Shown: positions 11,405-22,916, counted from the first letter of the stretch. The stretch: DNA of 64,000 nt from Silene conica (GCA_029255685.2 CM055314.2:69948815-70012814); one strand, 5' to 3'. Numbers and translations: made by a program. The notes: generated from the sequence alone by a model not told the origin.

Positions 11405-12754
11405 ATGTTCTTTTCTACGAGGCAACAAGAGGTATTTTACAAAAGGTGTGGTGAAGCAGGTCATATACCTGCTTATTGTTTGGCTGAAAACGAGAGAGTC
11501 CTTGCTTATAAGAGGTATAAGCAAGGAGCCTCATTTGACGAGCTTTACCCACTGATGCAAGCCGCGAAAGGGAAGGAACGTTTACTGTTTCAGACTGAAA
11601 ACACTAATCCCAATGTTCATGTTGTTGTACGAGAGGAAAGACTCGATCGAGTGAATCATTCAACTCCATTGAGGGAAAATGGTGGACGATCACTCGATCG
11701 AGGTACTTCAAATTCTCGATCGAGTGATGTTGCTGAGGAGGACCTCGATCGAGTTGCACCAATCACTCGACCGAGGGAAGTTGACAAAAATGTTCTCGAT
11801 CGAGTAGTACCACTTACTCGATCGATTAATGAAGAGAACAGGATCACTCGATCGAGTGATATTATGGCTGGAGCCTGGAAGTGCTCGATAGAGTACTTCA
11901 TCAAAGGAAAAAGATTTTGTGCAGGAAGGAAACCCGGACATTAGCGAGCTGAAACCTTTGATCGAAACCTTGGCAACTCAAATTCGGAAAAATGAAGCTT
12001 CAATTAAGCGACTTGGGTTTGAAGTCTCTCAATTAGCTTCGGATTGTTCCACGAATGATTTGGTAGATCAAGCTGCACCTATTGCTCCATTGCTGAGTAT
12101 TGATGACGAAGATGATTACTTCCTGTATAATACCCTACCTCACTGTGTCAACATTGAAAATGAAGAACAGGATTTCTCGTGGGATTCTTGCTTTGAGAAT
12201 CTCATGTTTGAGGACATAATCGACATCGAGATGATGCCAAATCCCCTCTTTGACGTCATGGAAGTAAAAGAAAGCATAGAAGATGGAGGCATTAGCACTT
12301 TTCAATCGAACATGCTAGGTACAGGTGAATCTGCTCGATCGAGTGGTTTGGGCGAGGAAAGTGTTCGATCGAGTGATGCTAATGAGGAAAGTGTTCGATC
12401 GACTGCTGCTGCCAGGAAGTTATTCGATCGAGTGATATCCAGGCTCGATCGAGTACAGTGATTGCCGTGATCAATGATTCATCACCCAAAACTGTTTTGG
12501 GTGATAATAAGAAGGTAAATGCCGATCGCTCCTATTCAATTGACGGTAATGCTATTCCTCTTGTTGTTTTTGATAGAATATCCTTTATCCCTTCCGTCAA
12601 ATCATTTTCTGCTGTTGTTTTGACACCTCCGCCCCAATCTGGGAGCAAATTGGAGGAACATCGCTTTGTTTCCTCTTATACAGGTCTAGACAGATTAGTA
12701 GACCCTGGAGGAGGATTTGAAGACTATGTCCCACCCAAGACGAAGCTGCGATGA
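11405..12754 (+). pseudogene. Gag-like remnant of the Athila-like element, rich in TCGATCGA palindromes
   Basis: Reading frames here contain a zinc-knuckle-like start (CGEAGHIPAYC near 11445) and a segment LKPLIETLATQIRKNEASIKRLGFEVSQLA near 11950-12040, which resembles the ETQIGQLA region of Athila-type Gag. It is a fossil and no function is proposed. TCGATCGA recurs about a dozen times, at 11643-11848 and 12335-12445, and appears in the peptide as LDRV, TRSS or RSS depending on frame. Confidence 0.6.
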
Positions 12755-13299
12755 AGGGTCGGAAGTGGTGTGGTCAATGTTGTGATGAGCAGTTGTTCTT
12801 CTGTTTCTGTACTATGGAGGCTAGTGGTGAATCTGATGACCGCTGAAGTGACTGCATTCAGTCAGAAGCCTAGTTACAGGATTTTAAACTTGTTCTAATA
12901 AAAGCCGGGTTTGCAACCCCGTGCGAAGTGTAATAGACAATTGAATTTCTACTTCTTCATTTTGCGTTTTAGACAATATACTTTTATCCGTAGTTGGATA
13001 ACTAGTAAACCCAGACAATTTTTAAGTTTTCGTAGTTGTATCGTTGCATGTAGTTGATGTTTTTTTTTGCAGGAACACGATGCATACGAAAGAGGAAAAG
13101 AATAAAGAAGTAAAGAGAGCTGATCAAAGACGCAGCGTAACTCGATCGAGTAGTACTATTTTACTGGATCGTGTGAAATGTCGCCTGTTTCAGCTTCTGG
13201 TTTGGGGAAGCGCGCATTTTGTGAGTTCCTATTTCCTTTTTTCCATCTTTTGCATTTAGCTTTCTTTTTATACAAGTTCCCTTACGAACATGTATTAGG

Positions 13300-14789
13300 C
13301 TGTGTATCCTCTTTCCTCTTCTATGTTGTTATGTGCTGCGAAGACAATGAGGACATTGTCTATTTTGGTTTGGGGGAGGGTAATGCATCCTTTTGCGTCT
13401 GCATTTTCATTTTGCTTGCATTCACGTCTTTTTCATGTCTTTATTTTCATGCTTCCTTTCAAAAAAATATGTAAAAAAAAAAATGCACGTTTACTTTTGC
13501 ATATAGTCGAATCAGAATGGAGTTTTCTGTGATGATATTGCCTTCTAGGATCTTCGAGTTGATTGTCTTTTACAGTTTTTCATCATCATTTTGTAAAAAC
13601 CTTATAGCATGTCTCGAATTCCGTTATGGAAATTACACTTGGACTTTCTGAACTTGACTTGACTTGTATTTGGCAAACTACACATACTTTCTGAGTTTTT
13701 AGAGACATAACTGGTGACATCCATGACCAGTTTATCTAGGATTGAGAGTAGTACTTCCTTCATATCATTGCATTCACATGTATGACTTTTGATTGCTTTT
13801 TGCCTGCACGCATGGTTTGTGGTTGGTATCACATGTTAGGGGAGTACTTGCATTTCCCCTTTTCTCATCATACCCATATATATAACTCCACATTTAGCCA
13901 AAAAACTGCCAGTTGACCTATAAACTACACCGAGATTTAGCCTACCTTGTGTCGAGCTAGCCGAAGTGTCATTTTCTAGTATATATTCATCGTATCAGTT
14001 TTTGGTTTGATCCTTATTTTCGGAGTTGGTACTTGAGAATTTGGAACTTGAATTCGGATGTATGATTTTTTGTCATGAACTTAGCGAAAGAAAAAGAAAA
14101 AAAAATGATTCCCGTGCTTATTTACATATTTTGGGAACAGAAAAAGAAAAAGAAAAAGAAAGTGTTTGCTAAGCATGATTGTTTGACCGATTCAAGTTCC
14201 GGGGTTAGTTGTGTGAAATGCCGAGCATGGCATTGTTTTGAGTACTTTGGAAGGTTTCACTTTTGGTTGAGTCTTGGTAGCTAGCTTGAGCCGTTACCCT
14301 CTCTTACCCATACAGTTTTTTTGCCTCCTTTTACCCATTTTACCTCACATAACCATATTTATGCAAGTATTCGGCATGTGATAGACTTTGACAGGTTGTT
14401 GTGCGTGTGTACGGTAGTTAGAATCAATTGTCATACTAGTTGCATTGCATGATATGTTGGTCGCAGTTAGGAGAGTGTCTTCATTTTCTTATCATTCTCT
14501 CTTACACATATATGTTCACCCATTGATTGAGAGAAGAGCGATCCGGGAGAGTCCAAAGTACACAAGTCATTCGAGTCAGTCGTCCAAGTTGTTTTCATTG
14601 CATGTATGAATTCGTTGCTTTTGGTTTTGAACTCTATGATGGTTAATTTCTGCATTTGCATGGTCAACAAAATGGTCCTTAGTCGGTTCTGAGGCGACTC
14701 CATTCCAATAGGTAGTTAGTTAGTTGTTTTTTCTTCTTTTAGTTGCATTAGTTTGCTTGAGGACAAGCAAGGGTTTGGTTTGGGATATT
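13300..14789 (+). other. Non-coding 3' interior of the Athila-like element and polypurine tract
   Basis: No domain is recognised here. A GACAATGAGGACATTGTC-like inverted repeat followed by a G-rich tract (about 13343-13380) resembles a feature common before the 3' region of Athila-type elements. The tract AAGGGTTTGGTTTGGGATAT directly before the 3' LTR is the likely polypurine tract. Confidence 0.55.
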
Positions 14790-16366
14790 TGATGCGTGCT
14801 TATTTTATACACTTTTTGGCATCATTTAGCACGCATTTTTATGCATTTTCTTGCACTTTACGAGCCATTTTGCCCCCTTTTTCTTCCTTTGGTGTATTTT
14901 CTGTTATTTTGCAGGAATTATGCAAAAGATGAAGAAACTATGCCTTTTCTGTCCAAAACGAGCTCTTTTAGAAGATGGAAGTTGGAATAGACCTTATAAG
15001 CATTGGGAAGCGCAAGTCGTCCTGGTGAAAGGGTACTTGAGGTGCGCAAAATGAAGAATGGGAGCTAAGCCAACAAGGAAGAACTTCAATTTTCTACTGC
15101 CTACTTTGGAGAACCATATCTCGAGTTCTACAATAGATAATCAAGTGATTCTAATTGGAGATGAACGATTATCCTCTTAGCTTTCCAACGCCACCAAGAA
15201 CGCTTGATTTGAGTGAGCAACGAAGAAATGGCAGCCGTTTGAAATTCAATGCGCGAAGTAGGAATTACTCGCTGAGAAGTCCTCGATCGAGGGGTTTTGA
15301 TCTGTAATCCATTCGATCGAGTGGTTTTGATCTGTAATTCATTCGATCGAGGGGTTTTGATCTGTAATCCATTCGATCGAGTCCTTAATCACTCGATCGA
15401 GTACTTTTGGTCCTTAATCTACTCGATCGAGTGGGTTTGAAGCTCGATCGAGTAAATCAGTAATGGGCCTTGGTTTCCGTGTAGCTTTTCTAGGTTAGAT
15501 TTTACCTCAACCTAATCTCTCTTATAAAAAGAGAGGAGGTCAAGTTAAAACAGGATCACACACTACACACCACTTTTCATCTCTCACTTAGTTCTTGTCA
15601 CTGTAAATTTCGGGATAGCCTTTCTTCCTCGTTCTTCTTGCCTTATACTCGGAATTTTTGTAATCTCTTTTCTTCCTTTTAATTTAATTCTTGTTCTTTT
15701 GTTCTTTTGTTATTCCTCCTCCCTTACTTTTAGTTTGTTAGGTCTTTTTATTATGTCTTATTTCTCTCGCATTTCAATGGTTAGTTTAGAATCCCAAACC
15801 ATGTGTAGCTAATTTCGTAATATGTTAGGATGAGGGAATCGCGGTAATAATGTAATAAAATTGACATGTTTAGTCTATTTTGTGACGAGGTTTGTTTATA
15901 AGCAATCTAATTATGAAACCTGTTAATTGAATGCATGCATGAGACCTGTTTATCTGTAAAACTCCGCCTGGATCGAAAGATTGGTAGAGTAGGCTTGCTT
16001 AGGACAATCTATATAACCTATCTGTGGATCGAAAGATTGATAGGGGAGTCTAGGTTGATTTCAGACCGAAAGGACATTAATCGTTCCCACCTTATCATAG
16101 AATTGACTGACTTAACACTTTTATATTACATGAATTACCGCGGTGACCCTAATCCTAGCATATTCCCTTTTACATTGTTTAGAATCGTGTTTTTCTGTTT
16201 TCTTTTTCTTGTTTAGTTAGTTTCACCAATCCAAAACCCCCTTTTTTTGTGACTGAACAATTTAAGATCGCAAATGGAATTTTACCTCCCTGTGGATACG
16301 ATCCCTACTTCCACTAGCTTCTAGTTAGTAGACCTAGGTTATTTTTGATACTAAACGACGGTATCA
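14790..16366 (+). repeat. 3' LTR of the Athila-like element
   Basis: It matches the 5' LTR along its length, with seven instead of eight TCGATCGA units (15282-15452) and a TATA box at 15523-15530. It ends at 16366 before the duplicated gcaag. Confidence 0.9.
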
Positions 16367-17309
16367 GCAAGCTTAAAGTCGTGAAAGTCACGAAAGCCTA
16401 GGCCATCCATGCTTCGAGGCTGACAGAGGCGTTTCCACGTTATCCATGGTATTTTGCGTTTATCATTATCTGCACCCCAAAAAAACCAAGACACCAAAGA
16501 GCACAACTCGTCACTAAACAGTTTCGGAAACTTGAAGACACTCATCGCATAAGTAGGGATCGATTGGGCAATGACCTTTATCAATATTTCCCTACCGATC
16601 TTCGAAAAAAGTTTCCCTCGCCATTCCTGTAACTTTTTGTATAACTTATCCCGGACAATTTTAGTGATAACCGTCTTCGAATGTCCTACTACTGTAGGCA
16701 ACCCCAGGTACTTCGCATGCTCATCGACAACTTGGACTCTTAAATAGGCAGTTATTCTTCTTCGTCTATCTTCGCTTGTACCACGGCTAAAAGACACCGA
16801 CGTTTTATTATAGTTTACCATCTGTCCCAAAGCATGTTCATAAATAGTTAAAATTCATTTCACACGACTTGCCTTTGTATCTATCGCCTTCAAAAAGAAG
16901 ATATTATCATCTGCGAACAGGAGATGGGCTACCATTGGAGCATTATTTGCTACTCGAATTCCTGTAATTGTTCTATCCTTCATCGTCTTCCTCATCATTC
17001 CCGAAACTCGATACAGAGTATAAAAAGATACAGCAACAAGGGATCTCCATGCCTAATACCGCGACTTAGCGTAAACTCATCAGACGGCTGGCCATTAATC
17101 ATCACTAAAAAAGACAATGTCGAAATACAATGCATAACTCGGTCCAACCACTTGCTCTCAAAACCCATCCGTCGAAGCATGCGTTCAAGAAAAAAACCAT
17201 TTCACGTGATCGTAAGCTTTCGCCATATCCAACTTTAAGGCCATATGGCTGACATTAATCCTTTCGTTCTTCATGTGATGAAACAACTCAAAAGCCACAA
17301 TAATGTTAT
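16367..17309 (-). mobile_element. L1-type LINE, reverse transcriptase part
   Basis: The minus strand reads RT motifs in order: LDMAKAYDHVKW (about 17200-17240), SRGIRHGDP (about 17050-17070), the catalytic FADD (about 16910-16920), then the thumb/connection region ending WITWKRLCQPRSMDGLGFRDFHDFKLA next to the Athila-like insertion. It joins logically to the 8061-9614 part. Frameshifts and stops are present. The endonuclease and the start of RT are missing where the LTR at 17310 begins. Confidence 0.85.
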
Positions 17310-18675
17310 TGACAGGCTAAATCACACACATATCAAAGATAACCTAACAAGCCTAAACTAATATAGTAAAGAAAGTCGGGATCGAACCCACATAGAGGCA
17401 AAAGTAGTCTATTTGCTAAACAAGTTTATCTAGGTAACCAAAAAGAAGGTTTGTTTTGTTTGAATTATAAAGCTACGACAACATAAAATAAAGAGCAAGT
17501 AATAAAAGATGAATGAAAAGATATAAGGAAGAAATAGCTCGGATAGTTGGGTCTCCACGATCTATGACGGTTACAAGCAAGGTCGCAATACTAGCACAAT
17601 TACGGTCTGATGGGGATAAAAAAAGGTTCTTTCGGTTCACTATTGGTCCTAGAAGTCTACCATATCTTTTGCTCTAGCAAGATGATTTTATTGTTTGTAG
17701 TTGATCGGTACCTTTTCCAATCTTTCGATCTAGGTCAAGGGATATCAAATTGGTCAACTAATCGCATGCATTCAATTAATTAAACCACAATTAGATGCTA
17801 TACAATTAAAAAATCAGACGATGTAAAAGGCTAGATCTAAAACCCTAACATGAAATTATCATGGGATCGAGGCTCTCCTAAATCCTAGCATAAAGAATTT
17901 AGCTATGCATAATTGAATTTAGCATAACAATAGCAATAGTGACGATAATTAAATTGAACATAATGAAAATAAGAAAATAGTAATTAAGCATAAGATGTGG
18001 AATAAAACTAATGATGAAAGCAAAAGAATTGAAAAAGAAGAAATAATTGAAGAGCGAAATTAATTGATTATTGAACGAAAGTAAGAACAAGATTACAACT
18101 TTGATCCAAAAAGCTAAATCAAAGCAACGTCTAAACTGTTTTGTGTGTAAATTTTTGATGATAAAAAGATCTTAACATGTTTTCTGCCTTCTCCTTAAAT
18201 AACAAAAGAGTGTGAAAATATCTCAGTAAAAATTAAATGCAGCAAAATAACAAAGTATCTCGGTCAGAACGATAAAACAGTCGATCGACTGTGGACAGTA
18301 GTCGATCGACTAAAACTCAAAAGGAAACCAGTCGAGTGACTGGTAAACTAGTCGATCGACTATATATTATGGGGAAGCACATCAGTCAATCGACTAAATG
18401 GGAATGGTCGATCGACTTATCTGACTGATCAGCCTTACAAACTGCCTTTAATATTGTCCACGCACTATCTCACGCATCTCGAGGCATACATACAGTTTCC
18501 GAGCTCCAACTTTACTAGTGTCTCAAAGTCAACTCCGCAGGCAGAATTGGCCTCGTTTTCACTCCTCTCGGCCAATAACCTGCAAAATGGATAGCACAAC
18601 CAAAGTAACAGAAAAAAAGGGAGGAATAGTAGCTTACGCTACTCAAAATAGCATAATGATGCGTGTAAAATAGCA
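17310..18675 (-). repeat. Minus-strand LTR (Athila/Tat-like) with GTCGATCGAC palindromes
   Basis: Read on the minus strand it runs from TGCTATTTTACACGC to TTTAGCCTGTCA. A TTAAATA TATA-like box lies at 18195-18201, and near the end is a GTGGGTTCGATCCCGACTTT segment like the end of the 9615 LTR. GTCGATCGAC palindromes fill 18279-18416, upstream of the TATA box. No matching target duplication is seen, and LINE sequence is missing across the junction, so it may mark recombination rather than a simple solo LTR. Boundaries are inferred. Confidence 0.6.
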
Positions 18676-19214
18676 GAATACGGATTCGAACTGCCCTTTC
18701 GAGCTCGGGATTCGGAGCTTCCTTATACTGCACGAAGCCTCCAAGTTGTTTCACTATTCTCTTTAGATTCTCCATATTCGATCTCCCTCTAATGGGAAGA
18801 TCATAAACCCTAGCCCAGAACGATACGAGATTAAGCGGTGTATCAGTTATCTTATCATCCACAATAGGATTATTAAAACACCAAACGAACTTATCAAAAT
18901 GCCAAGGTTGCCCTTCTAACACTTTTGCTTTGTCTCGAGCGTCATCAAATTTGAAAACAAAGGTTTTTGTCTTTGTATCGATTATGTTACCCACAACTTG
19001 TAATTTAAGGTTCCAAAGTTTAATCATTGTTTCAACCGACGCCTTTGCGTTTATAGTTTTCGACGCCCATAAACGGCCCACCAGCATCACATGCGCACTC
19101 CTCCTATCGTCCGGAACACCACCACCTTCTCCCACACGAAAGACTCATTTCCCATCACCTCCTTGCCTTTTCGACTATCCATGCTTCCCCTAAAAAAACA
19201 ACAGAAACCGTAAC
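18676..19214 (-). mobile_element. L1-type LINE, ORF1 remnant
   Basis: The minus strand reads GRLWASKTINAKASVETMIKLW and then LEGQPWHFDKFVWCFNNP and FWARVYDLPIRGRSNMENL. This is the DUF4283-type N-terminal domain of plant LINE ORF1 (nucleic-acid binding). An upstream ATG (MDSRKGKEVMGNESF) lies near 19180 in another frame, so ORF1 carries at least one frameshift. The C-terminal zinc knuckle is lost at the junction with the LTR at 18675. The 5' UTR continues at 20406 beyond a solo LTR. Confidence 0.75.
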
Positions 19215-20405
19215 TGTAATAGCCCAAGTTAGAGGAAGCTGAGTTGTGAATCAACACCTACTCGGCCGAGTAGGTGATACTCGACCGAGTAGATCACACT
19301 CGGCCGAGTAGATCACACTCGGCCGAGTATATGATACTCGATCGAGCCCTTTCTAGTTAGTAGCTGAGTTGCGAGTCAACTCGGCTGAGTAGGTGGTACT
19401 CGGCCGAGTGTTTCTTACTCGGCCGATTGTTTCTTTTCCAGACGTCAAGCCGCGATTATTATAAATTTTATCCGAGGGTTAATAAATCATTTTAACCCTA
19501 ATCATAAAATTAAGCAGAACCCTAATCCCCTTCAGTCCTCATTTCCAAATCCTTCAAGGTTAATAGCAAGTCTAGTCGCGTCGCGCCGATCATCTACTTA
19601 GTCCGTGTATCACCAAGTAAGTGTCTATCTATCGCATTGTATCATAGTTTATGGTTTTCAGTAAGTAATCGGTAATTGTGTAATCCCTAGGAGGAGAATT
19701 CGTAGAAGAGCATTGGTAAGAAGGTTCCACTTGTCATTCTTGCTGTTTCACTTGAGGTGGAGTTTCCCTACTCAGTATTGTACGCTAGTATTGTGACAAT
19801 GTTGCATTATTATTATATCACTATGTATGACTTGATGTATGAGATTCCAATGGTAACGCGTGGGACCGTTGCGGGAAATAGATCCCACTCCTATGATCGC
19901 TCTCCGTGGGACCCGCCACGGAGAGGATGTGCACATTTATGGTCTAGGTATCCCTTGCTGCGGTAAGTGGGGAGATTGGTGTGGGACTAAAGGTCACCAC
20001 GGCGGTTGTGAATGATGGTAACGGTGTTACAGTGTATAGTATGTATAATGTATTTCAATGTTGTATCCGTCTTATTGTACAGTACTGACGCTTGATGTTG
20101 TAAACTGTGATGATTCATGTAATGGTGAGAAGAGTCTCAGTTTCGCAGATGATCTTGCTTGATGGATGGGGAGGAAGGATCGCAGTTTTGTAGAATCTTC
20201 CGTCATAGCTTCCGCATGAACACTAGTACTTTGGTTATAAGTTTTAGCAGACAGTTGTATTTACTTTGTTACATAGCTACTGTTGTTATCTATAATAAAG
20301 TGTTGGAATTGTTTATCTTATATTGTACCTCAGGAAATTGAGATGGTGACGTCCTCGTGATCTGATGGTCCTGTTTTAAAGGCCTTGGACTATGAGGGCG
20401 TTACA
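19215..20405 (+). repeat. Solo LTR, Ty3/gypsy type, with CTCGGCCGAG palindromes
   Basis: It starts TGTAATAGCCC and ends GGGCGTTACA (1191 bp), flanked by gtaac and ctaac, probably one target duplication with a single change. The 19-bp-spaced palindrome array (19261-19428) lies just upstream of TATAAAT (19460-19466). A perfect 10-bp inverted repeat, CTCTCCGTGG/CCACGGAGAG, lies at 19900-19925. No internal region is present. Confidence 0.75.
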
Positions 20406-20575
20406 CTAACCCTTATCGAAACCAAAAAACGAAACCCTTAACGAAAGAAAGAGAAAAAAAAGAGAACTTACGTACAAACAACGTAAACAAATTCTTCAGA
20501 AGGAGAATGAGGGAACGGAGACTATGGGATGACGGAAACCTATATAGAAAACCCTAGAGGGAGTTTCAAGTTTTC
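20406..20575 (-). mobile_element. Probable 5' UTR of the LINE
   Basis: This continues the sequence interrupted by the solo LTR. On the minus strand it reads AGGGTTTTCTATATAGG then a GA/CT-rich leader, as plant L1 leaders often do. The exact 5' end and a target duplication were not found. Confidence 0.4.
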
Positions 20576-21692
20576 AGTATGATTGAATATTGTATTCGGG
20601 AGTTTTGGTTAAAATCATAAATTGATTACAGATAATTCAGTATAAATTGATTATTTTTGATAATATGGAAAGTTTTCGGGTATATTAATTATGTAAAAGG
20701 CAAATTTTAAGACCCAAAAATGAGCAAATTCAATTAAAAAAGTGAGATTTTTTAGTCGTTTTTTGGAATAATTTTGGTAGTATCTTTAGAAATATTGTTA
20801 ATTCCTTAAATTTGGGACGTTGCTAATTTTTTAGGTCAATCAAAATAATTTTAAATGTGTATTAAATTATGGCAATGATAACATTATTTTCATATTAATC
20901 TTAAAATTTAAAATATAAATGTAGTGCTTTAGGCAAAGATAAGGAATTCAATTGTCAATCACACGCTATTTTGATTGGCTTGCTTTTATAGGTCAATCAA
21001 TTATAACATGTATTCATCATATCCTTTTAAGAAATATTCTAACTAACTAGGGAATATAACAAACTGAAAAATTATGTGTTCGTTCATTTGATAAACCGTA
21101 CATCTGCCTAACCTCATTTCAACTCACAACTTTGCCTTTTTTCACTCTCTAAGTCTCCCTCACTACTTTTCTTTTAATCTAACTATTCTGCCCCCTCTTT
21201 AAAATTTATTCGGGGTTCGTTACATTCAATCAGCTTTATTATCAAACTCAATAAAGTACCTCTTTATGTTTTTACAATTCCATCAATATTTTTTGGATTA
21301 ATTAAATTGCTCAATTGATTGCTAATTAATGTTTAACGCATGAGAAAGAATCAAATGAAAAGTTTAATTTTTTTTCCGTCAAATATATAATACGGATTGT
21401 TATTTTGCGTATTTATTGTTGCAATTTTTTATCTTTTTTTTTTTTCATTATTTCTATATTATATATTTACTTTTTTCATTTTTTTGCTCGTTAAATTTGA
21501 TATAATGTACGTCTTCAACATATACTACCTTTAAAAAATTTTGCTATCTGATTTTCCACTCTCTTTTCATAAATTTAAATTTTAGTTGTTTATCTTTGTT
21601 GTAGAGGTAAATCTGTAATTTTAAAAAATATTGGTAATTATCAAATGAATAATGCTCTTTATACGACGAACAATAGTAGTAATATCTCAATA
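20576..21692. other. AT-rich intergenic DNA
   Basis: Very AT-rich non-coding sequence with no gene or element end that I can support. Confidence 0.5.
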
Positions 21693-21780
21693 CACTACAA
21701 AAATTACGTTTTTGAGCGACTAAAATGAGCGACCGTATTTAACAGTAGCCAAAAGGACGACGAATATTAAATTCTCTCGG
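21693..21780 (+). mobile_element. Possible CACTA-type terminal fragment
   Basis: CACTACAAAAA at 21693-21703, followed by repeated GAGCGAC words, resembles the end of an En/Spm (CACTA) transposon. No partner end (TTTTTGTAGTG) is found downstream, so it would be truncated. Weak evidence. Confidence 0.3.
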
Positions 21781-21927
21781 CTATTTACTTGTTGGTTTTT
21801 AAAAAATTAAAGTTATTGAAATTTAATGATTATTGAAAGTTAATTAATTTTAATGATTTTAGAATTTATTGAATTAAAAAGAAATGAACCATTGAATTAT
21901 TAATAGAGAAATAGAATCACAAATTCT

Positions 21928-22096
21928 CATTTGTGACGGCGGTATCTGTCACAAGCTCGTGACCGCTTGTGACGGATACTGTTTCCTCTCACAAAATACC
22001 CACCTTTTCTCTCTCTCCGACACTATTAATGTGGTCCCCTTTCTCCACTAACTCATCTTGTATCCATTTTATCACACAAAATATCCGTCACAAATG
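21928..22096. mobile_element. MITE-like element with TTGTGACGG inverted repeats
   Basis: CATTTGTGACGG (21928-21939) is mirrored by CCGTCACAAATG (22085-22096). Further TTGTGACGG/CCGTCACAA copies lie just inside and outside the ends (21971, 22102). It is about 170-200 bp and non-coding; the family is not identified. Confidence 0.5.
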
Positions 22097-22916
22097 ATGA
22101 CCCGTCACAAGCAAGACTTAGTATAGAAAAACAGAAGTTGGAGAGAGGGTAATTAATTAATTTGGTGATCATGGGAGACCCTACATCAACAAATATCAAT
22201 TTTTTTTTTATAAAATTCAACAACCAATCAAAATGTTTTGAATGTTATTCCTTTTATATTATAAGGATTTGATTTTATTTTATTGTAAGGTTCTTAAGTC
22301 AGGAAAAAAAATGTGGGATGGAGTAGTTTGCAGCATGTAATTATCTACTTTTGGAGAATTGGAGGTAAACAAACCTTGGTAAATTGTCATCTGTGTTGGT
22401 AAAATTTAGTTACCACGTCAATCAAATTTAATCCATTTCGGATCGTTCGAATGATTGTAAACGGGTTAATTAAGGGAAGCAATGGCTGGTTTGGTTGCCA
22501 TAAAGGAATTGAAGTTTCTCGTAGAAAAATTTATGTGAATTTCAAAAAAAGGTTTGTGCATGTAGCAAGTTAATTTACCATGGGATAAATTATATGTGAA
22601 ATATCAATTATTCTATATGAAACCGTCTTATGGCGTTTGGTTGGGGGTCTATAAGAAAGGGAAACAAAGTTACGGATTCCCTTTGTTGGTGTTTGTTTGA
22701 CACAATCAAAGAGAATTGAACTCCTTCTCTTACCCCTCAATCCTTCTAATTCCATACCCCCACCCTCCAAGGGTATGAGATTTCATCACCCTTGTTACCC
22801 TTCAACCACTTTCTTCACCTACCACCACACTTACAACAACCACCACAAGAGCCACTACCAAACCACCACCATGACGTCGCCGCCACCGCTGCCGCCACCC
22901 CCACCGCCACCGCCAT
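22097..22916. other. Intergenic DNA, AT-rich then CCN-rich
   Basis: No gene is supported. The stretch 22860-22915 is a CCGCCACC-type low-complexity run that gives a proline-rich reading frame by composition alone. Confidence 0.5.

Larger units (their letters stand above)
9615..16366 (+). mobile_element. Athila-like Ty3/gypsy element without pol (LARD-type), inserted in the LINE
   Basis: LTRs of 1617 bp (9615-11231) and 1577 bp (14790-16366) start TGATGCGTGC and end TATCA. The 5-bp target duplication gcaag lies at 9610-9614 and 16367-16371. The primer binding site at 11237-11253 complements tRNA-Asp(GTC), and a purine-rich tract ends at 14789. The 3.56-kb interior has gag-like reading frames but no protease, reverse transcriptase or integrase. 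Athila affinity rests on the PBS, the gag style and the GACAATGAGGACATTGTC-like segment near 13345. LTRs differ by roughly 2-3% by eye, about one to two million years at common plant rates. It is non-autonomous and a fossil. Confidence 0.88.

Noticed and set aside
10107-12453. Regularly spaced palindromes resembling a CRISPR array
   Set aside because: The host is a plant, the repeats are 8-12 bp palindromes within LTR and gag sequence, spacers are not unique, and there are no cas genes.
21693-21703. Complete CACTA transposon
   Set aside because: Only one CACTACAAAAA end is present; no opposite end or transposase was found, so only a fragment is listed.
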